64,000 nt of DNA from Toxorhynchites rutilus septentrionalis (taxonomy: Eukaryota; Arthropoda; Insecta; Diptera; Culicidae): assembly GCF_029784135.1 (NCBI RefSeq), contig NC_073745.1:281329803-281393802 (forward strand), read 5' to 3'. Of this stretch, positions 12,016 through 23,249 are shown in pieces. The position numbers and the translations under genes are program-made. The notes under the pieces were generated by a model that made no database searches, was not told the origin of the DNA, and saw only the letters and a list, made by a program, of their open reading frames with translations. How positions within the stretch are numbered: position 1 is the stretch's first letter; the number at the start of each line of letters is the position of its first letter.

Positions 12016-14023
12016 TAGAATCATTCAATGCCACGTCTTTTTTCTCAAACGTACATGTCTAACACGAAATCCAAAAAAACAAACATCATCACATCAATTT
12101 TCGGTAAATTCATTGAACACACGAGAACTTAGCATTGGAGAAGTAGATATTCAACGTAATGAAAATGAACATCACAACCAACCTACTAGCAGCAGAATAA
12201 TCGGCTCGAATAGAGCCAGGGCCTTCCTCGCGTCAACCCCGACCGATGACGTTCCAGGCTTTCCTGAAGATCCGTCGGCGGCTGTTGACACGAGAGGGCT
12301 GTTTCCGCAGGCAAGTTATATGTACAATAGCTCAGTTACACTACCTAATTATATATCCCTCCGGATACAGCTACAGCTCAACTGGTAACAAACCATTACC
12401 CCATGATAATTTCATGGAACATCCAAGGATTCAGAACTGGAAAGGCAGAATTAGACTTGTTGATCAACGAAAAGGATCCATTGGTGCTTTGTTTGCAAGA
12501 GACCATGTGTCATCCTCCGCAAATTAACGGTTACACGGTTCATAACAGAGATAGAACTGACTGCCATCGGGCTGCAGGAGGAGTACTTGTTGCAGTGAAG
12601 AACGGTATTAATAGTCAAAGAATTGATACTGACTCCACCTTAGAAGTCATCATCGTGAAGATCGGACAACCTATAAATACTGTCATCATAAATGCATATT
12701 TGTCGCCCAGCAGAAACGTAAACAAAACAGATATCGAATCGCTGATTCGTAGTGTGGCTGAACCAATTATATTTGTCGGTGATATAAATACACACCATCC
12801 TTCATGGGGATCCTCCTACTTTAATTCCAGAGGAAAAGATTTGGATGAAGTATTTACAGAATGTAATATGGTCGTATTGAACAGTGGCGAAACAACCTTC
12901 GTTAATCACGCTACAGGTAACGAGTCATGTATTAACATTGCCTGTTGTTCAACACAGTTAGCTGGTTGCTTAGACTGGAGTATTGCTGAGGAAACGCATG
13001 GAAGTGATACTCGTCCTATGTTCATCTCCTTCCCAGGAATACTACAGAATACATGTTTCAGACCGAGATGGAAAATAGAACAAGCTGATTGGGCGCAGTA
13101 TCAAAACATACTTCAGTTCACCACCAATCGGAATCCAGAAGAACAAATGCTGAACATGACGGAAGCAATGCTACAAGCCACCAACGAAGCAATACCCAAA
13201 ACCACATATCAACCTGGCATATCAAGTGGTTCCGTTGTAGAACAAAGACATAGGTGCAGCAATAAAAAAAACGAAAAAAAGTGCTTAGGAAAATGAAATC
13301 CGTTGCAGATGATCACCCTCGCAAACAACGTATTGTAGAAGAATTGGGTGGACTGTGCTGATGTGTTAAATCGAAAGTTGTTTGAGTTTTCATTTTGTTA
13401 CCCTAACGTTATATTAATAGGGGATTTCAACACGGACTTAAATAAGCGGACAAACAAAAGCTTGCGGTTTGGTAATGTAATTGACAATCTCGGATTTAAA
13501 TGCGTAAATCAAGAGCCCACTCACTTCTATCCTGGGGGATGCTCTCTGATTGATTTATTATTAACAAACAATGAAGATTTTATCGTTAACTTCAATCAAG
13601 TAGCGGCGCCGGGCTTCTCTAAACACGATATAATTTTCTCATCAATTAACGTTGCTCGTGTTCCTTCTTATCAACCGATGCTCTTCAGAGACTATAGACG
13701 AATTGATTATGATCAATTATTTAGTAGTTTGGCTCAAATCGACTGGACTTTACTCTTTAGCATGCAAGATACAGATCTTGCAGTTGATTTTCTAAACATG
13801 CGAATATTAGAACTTTTTGATAGGTTCGTTCCAATCCGAACCTGTCGCCCCAGATCGAATAATTTTCATTTTGATGAAGAAATTCGTAATGCCATGATTT
13901 CGAGAAATGTTTCATACAAACAGTGGATAAGAGGTAGAAGTGATTTTGACCATGCGCAGTATAAACGATTACGCAACCGTGTAAATCATTTAATCAACAA
14001 AGCCAAAGCTGATTACGTTTCCT

Positions 14024-14077
14024 TCTTCTTTCTTTGTTTTTAAGAGGCTTTAAACTTTGCAGTTCATTCGCCTCTAC
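14024..14077 (-). repeat. 54-bp retrotransposed tail with its own target-site duplication
   Basis: The insertion is flanked by ttacgtttcct at 14013-14023 and 14078-14088. Without it the L2 protein reads on in register (KADYVS then SVLHSS). Read in reverse, it runs gcgaatgaactgcaaagttt, aaagcctcttaaaa and an A-rich end, so it looks like the last ~50 bp of a SINE or LINE. A similar sequence lies at 55700-55752. Confidence 0.75.
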
Positions 14078-14561
14078 TTACGTTTCCTCTGTTTTGCATT
14101 CCAGTTGTTCTAGCAAGCAGTTGTGAACGAGACTTAAGCAACTCAATGTGTCTAAACCTGCTGGTAATCAATCAATGATAACTTACTCTGGCGATGAAAT
14201 CAACAAATTTTTCAGCGAAAACTTTACGTGTGACCTAGAGCTACCACCACTACCTCCAGAAAATCCGAATGGTTTTAGATTTCTTGCATGTAGTGAATCA
14301 GAGGATGCAAAAGCAATTGAATCTATTACTTCGAACGCTGTTGGTCTTGACGGCATCCCTTTGAAATTCATCAAATTGATGCTACCCTACGTTATCATTC
14401 CAATTACATTCGTGTTCAACCTAGTTTTTTAGACTTCTAAATTTCCTCGAGCGTGGAAAGCGTCTAGGATAATTCCGATACCAAAAAAACCAAGAAAAAC
14501 TGCATTAAACAACCTGCGTCCAATTAGCATACCTTCCTCGTTGTCCAAAGCTTTCGAAAGA

Positions 14562-17500
14562 GCTGCGGTTAGCCGCAAGCAACTTGCTGACACGTGCTCA
14601 CTCCTTCCTGAGCCACGGTTGATCTTGGGAGACTTCAATTCTCACGGAACCGCCTGGGGGGAACAGTACGATGACAACCGTTCATCGTTGATATATGACC
14701 TTTGTAACAGCTTCAATATGACCATTTTGAATACTGGGGAAACAACACGTGTACCTAAACCACCTGCTAAGCCAAGTGCTCTTGACCTCTCGCTTTGCTC
14801 GAACTCACTTTCGTTAGATTGCAAGTGTAATGTAATACAGGATCCCAACGGTAGTGATCACTTGCCAATCAAAATTTCCATCACCACTGGGTCGAATTCT
14901 TCTGAATCTATAAATTTGGCATATGACCTCACAAGACACATTGACTGGAAAAAATATGCGGACGCGATTGCTCTAGCCATCAATTCCAGAGATGGTTTAC
15001 CTCCATTGGAGGAGTATAACTTCCTTTCTCGTTTGATCTATGACAGCGCAGTTCGCGCTCAAACGAAACCCATCCCAGGTTCCACCATTTGCCGAAGGCC
15101 TCCCAATCTATGGTGGGATAGCCAATGTTCCAAGCTTTATATAGAAAAATCGAATGCATTTAAAGCTTTTCGGAAACGTGGAACTCCTGAAAATTTTCAA
15201 ACGAATTTAGCCCTTGAGAATCAGTTCAAAAATTTGATCAAAGGGAAAAAACGTGCTTATTGGCGAAATTTCGTGGGAGGTTTGTCACGAGAAACGTCAA
15301 TGAAAAAATTATGGAAAGTGGCTCGAAACATGAGAAATCGCTCTTCAACGAATGAAAGCGAAGAATATTCACATCGATGGATTTTTAATTTTGCACGGAA
15401 GGTTTGTCCCGATTCCGCTCCCGTGCAGAAAATTGTTCGAGATATACAAGATAGGTGCGATCTTGATTCCGAGTTTTCGATGGTAGAATTCTCTCTTGCT
15501 CTCCTTTCATGTAACAATTCTGCTCCGGGATCGGATAGAATTAAGTTCAACTTGCTGAAAAACCTCCCTGATGTGGCGAAACATCGCTTGTTGAATTTAT
15601 TCAATCGGTTTCTGGAGCATAATATTGTTCCAGATGATTGGAGACAAGTACGAGTTATAGCTATTCAAAAACCCGGAAAACCCGCGTCCGACTTCAATTC
15701 GTACCGCCCAATAGCAATGCTGTCTTGTATACGGAAATTGTTGGAGAAAATCATCTTGTTTCGCCTTGATCGATGGGTTGAAACGAATGGCCTACTCTCA
15801 GATACACAATATGGGTTCCGCAGGGGCAAGGGGACGAATGATTGTCTTGCGTTGCTTTCTTCAGAAATTCAAATGGCTTACGCCGAAAAAAAAACAAATG
15901 GCTTCAGTATTCTTGGACATAAAGGGGGCCTTTGATTCTGTTTCAATAGAGGTTTTGTCAGACAAATTACACTCTCGGGGACTGCCGCCTCTATTGAATA
16001 ATATGTTATATAACTTGCTTTGTGAGAAACATTTGAACTTTTCTCATGGAGATTCGACAGTAAGCCGGGTCTCCTACATGGGCCTCCCCCAGGGCTCATG
16101 TTTAAGCCCCCTTTTGTACAACTTCTATGTAAGCGACATTGACAATTGTCTTACACAAAATTGCAGCCTAAGACAACTAGCAGATGATGGAGTGGTGTCT
16201 GTCGTAGGATCAAACGAATCCGACCTGCAAGAACCCTTACAAGATACTTTGAACAATTTTTCAACCTGGGCCATTGGGCTAGGGATCGAATTCTCCACGG
16301 AGAAAACAGAGATGGTGGTTTTTTCTAGGAAGCATAGACCAGCAAAACCAAAGCTTCAACTTTTGGGTAAACCGATCACTCATGCTATGTCATTCAAGTA
16401 TCTTGGGGTCTGGTTCGACTCCAAATGTTCTTGGGGGGCCCATATTAAGTATCTGAGTAAAAAATGCCAACAAAGAATAAACTTTCTCCGTACAATCACC
16501 GGCACATGGTGGGGAGCCCATCCCGAAGATCTTATAATGTTGTATCGAACAACTATTCTCTCAGTGATGGAGTATGGCAGTTTCTGTTTTCAATCAGCTG
16601 CCAAAACACACCTCATTAAACTCGAGCGAATTCAGTATCTTTGTCTCCGTATTGCGTTGGGATGTATGCCCTCAACGCATACCATGAGTCTCGAGGTTTT
16701 GGCAGGCGTACTCCCACTAAAAGATCGCTTCAATTTATTATCTCTTCGGTTCCTCATCCGGTGTAAGGTTATGAATCCATTGGTGATCGGAAATTTTGAG
16801 CAATTGATCGAGCTAAATTTTCATTCTGGGTTCATGAGTTCATATCATGAATTCACCTCTATGCAGGTTTTTCCTTCTTCGTATATTCCCAACCGTGTTT
16901 GTTTTCCTGACTACATCAATTCCTCTGTACATTTTGATCTGTTCATGAAGGAGAAAATCCATGGAATTCCAGATTATCTTCTATCGGGGATCGTTCCTAC
17001 GATCTTTAATGCAAAGTATGGGCGTATCAATTGCGATAATATGTACTTTACTGATGGGTCCTCTATGAATGAGTCCACAGGATTTGGAGTGTTCAACGTA
17101 TTTTTTAGCACCTCACACAGTCTTCAGTATCCTTGCTCAGTGTATATTGCTGAATTGGCAGCAATACACTGGGCGCTGGACAGAGTCGCCTCACGACCTG
17201 TTGAACACTATTACATTGTAACGTATAGTCTTAGCTCTGTCGAAGCTATCCATTCAGTGAGGCCGGAAAAGCACTCGCCGTATTTCCTTGAGAGAATACG
17301 AGAAGTTTTGAGTGCTTTAACCAGACGCTGTTATGTCATTACCTTTGTCTGGGTCCCTTCTCATTGCTCAATTCCGGGTAATGAGAGGGCTGACTCATTA
17401 GCAAAGGTAGATGCGATTGAAGGCGATATTTATCAGCGTCAAATCGCCTTCAATGAATTTTATTCTTTAGTCCATAAAAATACCATCGCTAATTGGCAAC

Positions 17501-17892
17501 GCAAATGGAACGAAGATGAATTGGGCCGGTGGCTCCACTCAATTATCCCTAAGGTTAGCTTCAAACCATGGTTCAAAAGTCTGGACTTGAGTCGGGACTT
17601 TATTCGCACCTTCTCCCGACTCATGTCCAACCACTGTTCGTTAGACGCGCTACTCTTTCGTATTAATCTTGCCGACAGCAATCTTTGTGTTTGTGGCCAC
17701 GGTTACCACGACATCGAGCACGTTGTTTGGTCGTGCGAGTTGTATCTTGTCGCCAGATCGAATTTAGAAAACTCCCTCAGGGCTAGAGGAAGACAGCCCA
17801 ATGTGCCGGTGAGAGATGTGTTGGCTCGGTTAGACCTTGATTACATGTCCCAAATCTATATTTTCCTTGAAGCTATCGATGTTCGTGTGTGA
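14562..17892 (+). pseudogene. ORF2 of LINE copy 1 (endonuclease, reverse transcriptase, RNase H)
   Basis: The product would copy element RNA into a nicked chromosomal site. Visible in order: endonuclease GDFNSHGTAWG and GSDHLPI; RT with NSAPGSDRIKFN, SYRPIAMLSCIRKLLEK, TQYGFRRGKGTND, FLDIKGAFDSVS, GLPQGSCLSPLLYNFY and active site LADD (16177-16188) where YADD or FADD is usual; RNase H with YFTDGSS, IAELAAIHWAL and PSHCSIPGNERAD; then a zinc-finger-like CVCGHGYHDIEHVVWSC. A run of nine A at 15886-15894 shifts the frame by +1 against copy 3. In RNase H the expected TDS is TYS (codon 17224-17226), so a catalytic aspartate is lost. Otherwise the frame is open. Confidence 0.85.
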
Positions 17893-18079
17893 TTATCCTT
17901 ATATCCTTATATCCTTTGCGTGCAATTGGTCCCCTTGCTACAAACAGTAGAATAAGTTGAAATGTAAATACACAATAGATATACGAATAGATTTAAGAAT
18001 TGAGTGTGTGAGATTATCATTATTGTAACAATTTCCTTATATCCCATCCTTTTCCTGAACAAATATGTCACCCTACTAA

Positions 18080-18102
18080 ACTCGAGTAGACCGCGAGTAA
18101 TC
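18080..18102 (+). promoter_or_regulatory. conserved 3' UTR hairpin motif of the EN-RT-RNase H LINE, copy 1
   Basis: The sequence aCTCGAGTAGACCGCGAGT can pair ACTCG with CGAGT around a short loop. The same motif, with changes mostly in the loop, occurs in copy 2 (55410-55432) and, in reverse, in both truncated tails (about 1080-1102 and 1600-1622). LINE reverse transcriptases often recognise the 3' UTR of their own RNA, so this could be part of that signal; the role is inferred. Confidence 0.4.
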
Positions 18103-19018
18103 AGTTTTCTACCTTACTTACCTTAGATTTAGAAAATGTTTATGTATAGTAATAAAAATATAATTAAGAATTCGGCTCCTTTAAACTTATGTAACTGAGC
18201 CTGTAAAAATAAACGAATTTAATAAAAAAAAAGCTTTCGAAAAAATTGGCAAACACCAAATGCAGGAGTTTATCAACACATTCAACCTGTTTACTCCGTA
18301 TCAATCAGATTTTAGAGCTGGACATAGTACAGCATCAGCTTTGTTGTAGGTTCTTGGTGACATAAATGAATTTATAGACAAAAAAGGAGCAGCCTTTCTA
18401 CTTCTCATTGACTTTTCAAAAGCTTTTGATAGAGTGTCCCATGTCAAATTATTGAAAAAACTCTCAGATCAGTACAGCTTTTCCCGGGGAGCAGTTTATC
18501 TTATTGGGTCATATCTTTGTCAGCGCACCCAAGTAGTTGAATCCCAAGGAACTCTATCAAATTCGGTCAACATAATGGCAGGTGTACCACAAGGGTCAGT
18601 GATTGGGCCATTACTTTTCTCACTATTCATTAATGATTTGCCCACTATTCTCAAATATTGTATGATCCACATTTTTGCTGATGATGTTCAGCTTTATTTT
18701 TGCTCCCTCGATAGCGCGGTCGATGAAATGGCTCGGTTAATTAATTCTGATCTGGAGAATATCTGTCGGTGGTCAGAACGTAACCTACTCCCTATTAATA
18801 CTTCCAAAACGAAAGTTATGTTTATAAGTAGACGGCAGAGACCACATTCATTGCCAAATATTCTTCTCAATAATGAAGTTCTAGAATATGTTGACAAAGC
18901 TTCCAACCTGGGAGTTATTTTTCAGTATGATTTGGAGTGGGATGCTCATATGAATACACAGTGCTCCAAAATCTATGCTGGCCTGCGCCACTTGAGGCTT
19001 ACTGCAAGTATGTTGTCT

Positions 19019-19288
19019 TCTTCTTCTTCAATGGCACTAACGTTCCTAGAGGAACTTCGCCGTCTCAACGTAGTATTACTTGCGTCATTTTTTATTAGTA
19101 CTTAGTTGAGACTTCTATGCCAAATAACACGCCTTGAATGCATTCTGAGTGGCAACCTCTAGAATACGCGTGATCACAGTGCAAGTCGGAGGAAATTTCT
19201 TTGACGAAAAATTCCCCCGACCAGAACGGGAATCGAACCCGAACACCCGGCATGTTAGTTATGACGCTAACCACTCGGCCACGGGAGC
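19019..19288 (-). mobile_element. tRNA-derived SINE, family A
   Basis: A 12-bp duplication, agtatgttgtct, flanks it at 19007-19018 and 19289-19300. On the minus strand it starts gctcccgtggccgagtggtt (box A-like) and contains gttcgggttcgattcccg (box B-like) within a tRNA-like head of about 75 bp. The body is unrelated to tRNA and ends in a (GAA)n tail, seen as cttcttcttcttc. It interrupts the L2 frame. The head has the promoter boxes for RNA polymerase III but is not a functional tRNA gene. Confidence 0.85.
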
Positions 19289-22200
19289 AGTATGTTGTCT
19301 GCCACGGTTAAAATACGATTATTTAAATCTCTCCTACTACCCTACTTCACTTATGGCTTGGAATTAACATCGAATGCTTCTGTAGCTGCTATCGAGAGAT
19401 TGAGGATTGCGCTAAATGGGTGTATTAGATGGATATTCGGAATTAGTACGTTTTCTCGAGTTTCTCATCTTCACCATCAGCTATGGGGATGTTCTTTTCA
19501 TAATTTTCTTAAAATGCGATACATCATCTTTCTGTTTAGAATAGTACATCATGGTCCCCTTTATCTTTCTGAAAAGCTTACTTCTTTTAGAGGCACGCGA
19601 ACCCAAAATTTTGTTCTGCCACAAGTAAATACCTCTCATTTTAGAGACTCATTCTTCGTGCGAGCAATTATTCTGTGTAACCAGCTACTAGCTGAAATTA
19701 AAATCATTCGATCACGCGGACGGTTCAATCGTGAATGTATAGATTGGCTAGAAGGAAGAAATTAGAAATTAGAATAGGAAAATAGTTGTTCATTGAATTC
19801 GGATCCAAAATTTAAGATGTGGTCGTATTGAATCCAATTGCAGAATTTAAAAAGGAGAAGTCCTTACTCTGCAAGTATCTATGAATGAATAACTGAATGA
19901 AAGTATTGTAGAAGAATTCAAACAAGCGAGGAAAACTGTATGTGAATTAATTAACTCAGCAGTCATCGTAGCAAAAATTTGCAACCAGTTTCAATTCACA
20001 AACATGAAGGAAATGTGGAGTAAGTTTCGTAGAATTCAAGGAGATGGTAAAACAAACTTTATAGGAGCAATAACGTATGATGGCCGAACTGCAACAATGA
20101 ACCATGATATAGCCGAGTTACTTACCGAAGCCTTTAGTTTTGTTTCAAGCAATGCATCTTACACCGCACAATTTCGTCAGAGAAAAATAATACTTGAAGC
20201 ACAGTCGTTGTTTGTTCCTGATCAAGCCAATGAAAAGTACAATGAAATTTTTTCCATGTACGAAATGGAAGAAGCTCTAGAAGGAATAAATAGTTCCTCT
20301 CCTGGGGAAGACGAAACGCACTATTCAATGATTACACACTTATCTCAAGAATGTAAAGCACAACTGTTAAAAGCATACAATGGCCTGTGGATAGAGTCGA
20401 TATACCCATCGCAATGGACTACATCAATAATTGTCCCAATTTATAAAGGGAAAGACGAACGAGTTAATCCAAAGAATTATAGACCTATTTTCCTAAATAG
20501 TTGCGTGGCAAAAGTTTTCGAACGCATGGTGAATAACGATTTTTCTTCTGGAGTCGAAAAAACTACTTCACCAACATCAATATGGATTTAGAAAAGGAAG
20601 GTCCACAACAGATCACCTAGTTACATTCAAAAAAACTATACGAGAATTATTGAAGAAAAGGTATTACGCACAAGCAGTGTTTTTGGATATAACAAAAGCG
20701 TACGATACGACATGGAGGCGCATGGTGTTAGAAAAACTTAGTTCATGGAGCATTGGAGGTCGCTTATGGAAATTCATAGAACAATCATTGAAGAAAAGAA
20801 CTTTTCGAGTTGCTGTTAATGGGAGTTTGTCTAACGAAAAAATAATGGAAAATGGTCTGTGTCAGGGATCTGTTCTTAGTGTTACCCTATTTTTAGTGGC
20901 TATTAACACTTTAACTGAAGATCTGATCAACGATGTGATCTGTCTCAGTTACGCGGACGATGTGGTATTGATATCAGGTGAAAGAACTCAAAAGGATACT
21001 GAAACTAGGCTACAAAGAGCGCTGAACGTGATCAGCAGCTGGAAAGAACGAACGGGTTTCCAAATTTCTGCTGAAAATTGTGCAACCATGATCTTCAAAC
21101 ATCCGACAGCCAGGAGAATTGTTTCGACACGCACATTGAAAATGGATGATACTCCAATCCCCATACGAAAGGTGTATAAATGTTTAGGGATCACTCTCGA
21201 TCAGCAGCTTCAATTTAAAAAACATATCGAGCAAATTCGAGCATCGTGTCACCAAAGGCTACACTTAATTCGCTGTGTAGCCAATAAATCGTAGGGCGGC
21301 GATAGAGCAACATTGTTAAAACTATATAAAGCTACAGTTCTGGAAAAAATGCTTTATGCAGCTCTGGTAATCTCAGCAGTGCGAAAAATGAAAATTTGAA
21401 AAGGTTGGAAACGATACACAATGCCAGATTGAGGGCAATTAATGGAGCATTTTACACCAGTCCTATCATCAGCATTCAAGCGGAAGTGGGTATTCCCAGT
21501 CTTAGAACACTACTTGATCAGCGAACTGCTATATATACAGCAAAAATGAAGGCAAGGAAAGAAGCAGAACGTACAGCAATTGACTCAGAAGTACTATTTA
21601 TCAGACATGGGTTCCAGTTCCGGTGAACTTTGGGATTCACCACAATTCACAGGGTCCGGTACTACTGAAGAGCGAGGAACGAATATTTTGGGAAAATTGC
21701 AAATCTTGCTTCCTAGTATATATAATTTCTCCCATCCAAGTAGCTCTCCCTGGGAGAGACGATTGATCAAGGTTGATACATCTTTGTTGAAAGCTACTCG
21801 CATGAATGATTTACCAGCATCATTACTACAGCGATTTCTTCTAAGAAAATCGACGAGATATCGAAATCATGAAACTTTATACACGGACGGGTCTAAACGT
21901 GAAGAAAGAAGCGGATTTAGCATTATCGATAGAAATACAGGTGGTACGCAGGAGAATGGTGGATATTGCGAGCATTTATGCAGCGGAAAGCGAAGCAGCT
22001 AAAGAAGCTTTACTACGAGTAAAGAATAAAGAGGGGACTGGAGCGTACCTTATTTGCACAGATTCGCTCAGTGTGATAACTTCGCTCGGAAGCTACAGAA
22101 TAAGGACGAAATGGAGAGACTGCATGGAAACACTTTACAATACATATTTCAATAATGGGAAAGATATCACGTTTTGCTGGATACCGAGTCATATTGATAT

Positions 22201-22702
22201 ACCAGGCAACGAGCTTGCTGACCAAGAGGCGAAAGCGTCACTGAATCATACAGTCGAGATATTCATTTCGGTTGATATTCGGGAAGTTAATACCCATATA
22301 AAGAGACGAATCACCTGGAGATGGCAGGCAGAATGGGATGCTGTGAGGGAGAACAAGCCGAGAGTAGTTAAAAATACGGTTGATGTACGGAAATGTGATG
22401 CTTACTCGATTGCGTATAGGACACACGCTACTTACACATCAGTACTTGCTCGACAGGACAGATGCTCCGAATTGTCGGTGGTGTAGTGGACGATTGACCA
22501 TAAAGCACATTATAGTTGAGTGTCCTGGTTTAGAATACGAACGTAGGAGTACGGGATTACGAGCAAATATGCGAGAAGCTCTAGCAGATGGAGAGGATCG
22601 AATCAAAAGCATCATGGAGTTTCTGAGGAAAATTGAAATTTATACAGAAATATGATACGAAAATATGAATTGTAAATTAACTGAATTGTAATATTTAGAC
22701 TT

Positions 22703-22975
22703 CTTCTTCTTCTTCAATGGCACTAACGTTCCTAGAGGAACTTCACCGTCTCAACGTAGTATTACTTACGTCATTTTTATAAGTACTTAGTTGAGATTTC
22801 TATGCCAAATAACACGCCTTGAATGCATTCTGAGTGGCAAGCTCTAGAATACGCGTGATCACAGTGCAATTCGGAGGAAATTTCTTTGACGAAAAATTCC
22901 CCCGACCAGAACGGGAATCGAACCCGAACACCCCGCATGTTAGTTATGACGCTAACCACTCGGCCACGGGAGCAC
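22703..22975 (-). mobile_element. tRNA-derived SINE, family A, second copy
   Basis: The sequence is almost the same as the SINE at 19019-19288 and lies in the same orientation, with the tRNA-like head at the right end and the (GAA)n tail at the left. The 12-bp duplication atatttagactt lies at 22691-22702 and 22976-22987. It sits in the 3' UTR of the I element. The two copies differ by a small number of substitutions and short indels, so both are fairly recent. Confidence 0.85.
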
Positions 22976-23249
22976 ATATTTAGACTTAAAAAACCCAAAT
23001 AACATATAGTGGAACGGGTCTCTACTATCAATAAAAAATAAATAAAAAAAAACAAAAATAAATCGAGATGCTGGTGAAGAATACTTCTCGGAACATGACA
23101 CCCAGTTAGCCTTGGTTGCTTAAATCGTAACAATCTATGGATTACACTTAATTTGCTCAGAAACATTCGATGGATCGCCTGAGACTCGCTTTATAAACGC
23201 AACGAAAACATGATGTTTTTAAGCTACTCTTGACGGGTGATGGAAATTT

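Larger units (their letters stand above)
14560..18229 (+). mobile_element. EN-RT-RNase H LINE, copy 1, 5'-truncated, inserted in the L2-type LINE
   Basis: A 13-bp target-site duplication, aaagctttcgaaa, lies at 14547-14559 and 18230-18242. The copy starts inside the endonuclease (homologous to about 61402 in copy 3) and ends in poly(A) after a 3' UTR of about 340 bp. It matches copy 3 (58970-64000) with few differences per line, so it is a young member of the same subfamily. Copy 2 (51729-55544) is a clearly different subfamily. The domain order and RNase H place it in the I/Loa/R1 part of the LINE tree; I did not fix the clade. Confidence 0.85.
13348..19765 (+). pseudogene. L2/CR1-type ORF2 (endonuclease-reverse transcriptase), interrupted three times
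   Basis: Removing the nested insertions leaves one nearly continuous protein. The endonuclease C-terminal half has LIGDFNTDLNKRT, SLIDLLLTNNED and SKHDIIFSS. After the 54-bp insertion the chain continues through the GLDGIPLKFIKLM region and RIIPIPKK. The chain breaks at LSKAFE (14559) and resumes in register at KIGKHQMQEF (18243). RT motifs: LLIDFSKAFDRVSH, VPQGSVIGPLLFSLFINDLP and active site FADD at 18674-18685. It breaks again at the SINE and finishes with VKIRLFKSLLLPYFTYG through to the stop near 19765. TAG stops at about 14430 and 18346 disable it. No RNase H domain is present, as expected for this clade. Confidence 0.8.
13346..19902 (+). mobile_element. L2/CR1-type LINE, 5'-truncated, inserted in the I element
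   Basis: A 16-bp target-site duplication, gtattgtagaagaatt, flanks it at 13330-13345 and 19903-19918. The copy begins inside the endonuclease domain, so it is 5'-truncated. Its 3' end is a short repeat of TGAATGAA type (tatgaatgaataactgaatgaaa) rather than poly(A); this is characteristic of L2-group elements. Three later insertions sit inside it: a 54-bp tail (14024-14077), a 3.7-kb LINE (14560-18229) and a SINE (19019-19288). Confidence 0.85.
12403..22655 (+). pseudogene. I-element ORF2, split in two (12403-13345 and 19919-22655)
   Basis: The first part has the APE endonuclease: MIISWNIQGF, LQETMCHPPQ, FVGDINTHHPSWG, and a degraded SDH site (HGSDTRPMF). The L2-type LINE then interrupts it between copies of gtattgtagaagaatt. 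The second part resumes with the pre-RT region and RT: NYRPIFLNSCVAKVFERM, a frameshift near 20570, LDITKAYDTTWRR, LCQGSVLSVTLFL and active site YADD at 20950-20961. A TAG stop occurs at about 21292. RNase H follows with LYTDGSKREE, YAAESEAAKEAL, ICTDSLS and PSHIDIPGNELAD, so all its catalytic acids survive. A final zinc-knuckle-like CRWCSGRLTIKHIIVEC lies near 22470-22520. Several further frame changes lie between 21380 and 22480. Confidence 0.8.
10600..23070 (+). mobile_element. I-clade non-LTR retrotransposon, interrupted by nested insertions
   Basis: The two-ORF LINE consists of ORF1 with three zinc knuckles and ORF2 with APE endonuclease, reverse transcriptase and RNase H. Its sequence is split by the L2-type LINE at 13346-19902 and by a SINE at 22703-22975. 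The 3' end (about 23030-23070) is a short A-rich repeat of the form (AATAAA)n, in line with the simple-repeat tails of I elements. The 5' boundary is not defined; it lies between the foldback end at 10432 and ORF1 at 10724. No target-site duplication was found for this element. In total size and in the LCQGSVLS...YADD spacing it resembles the mosquito I-type (MosquI-like) elements. Confidence 0.75.

Noticed and set aside
22903..22975. tRNA gene (and the matching head at 19217-19288)
   Set aside because: The tRNA-like part is the head of a SINE with a body, tail and target-site duplication. The two copies are the same family and lie inside LINEs.
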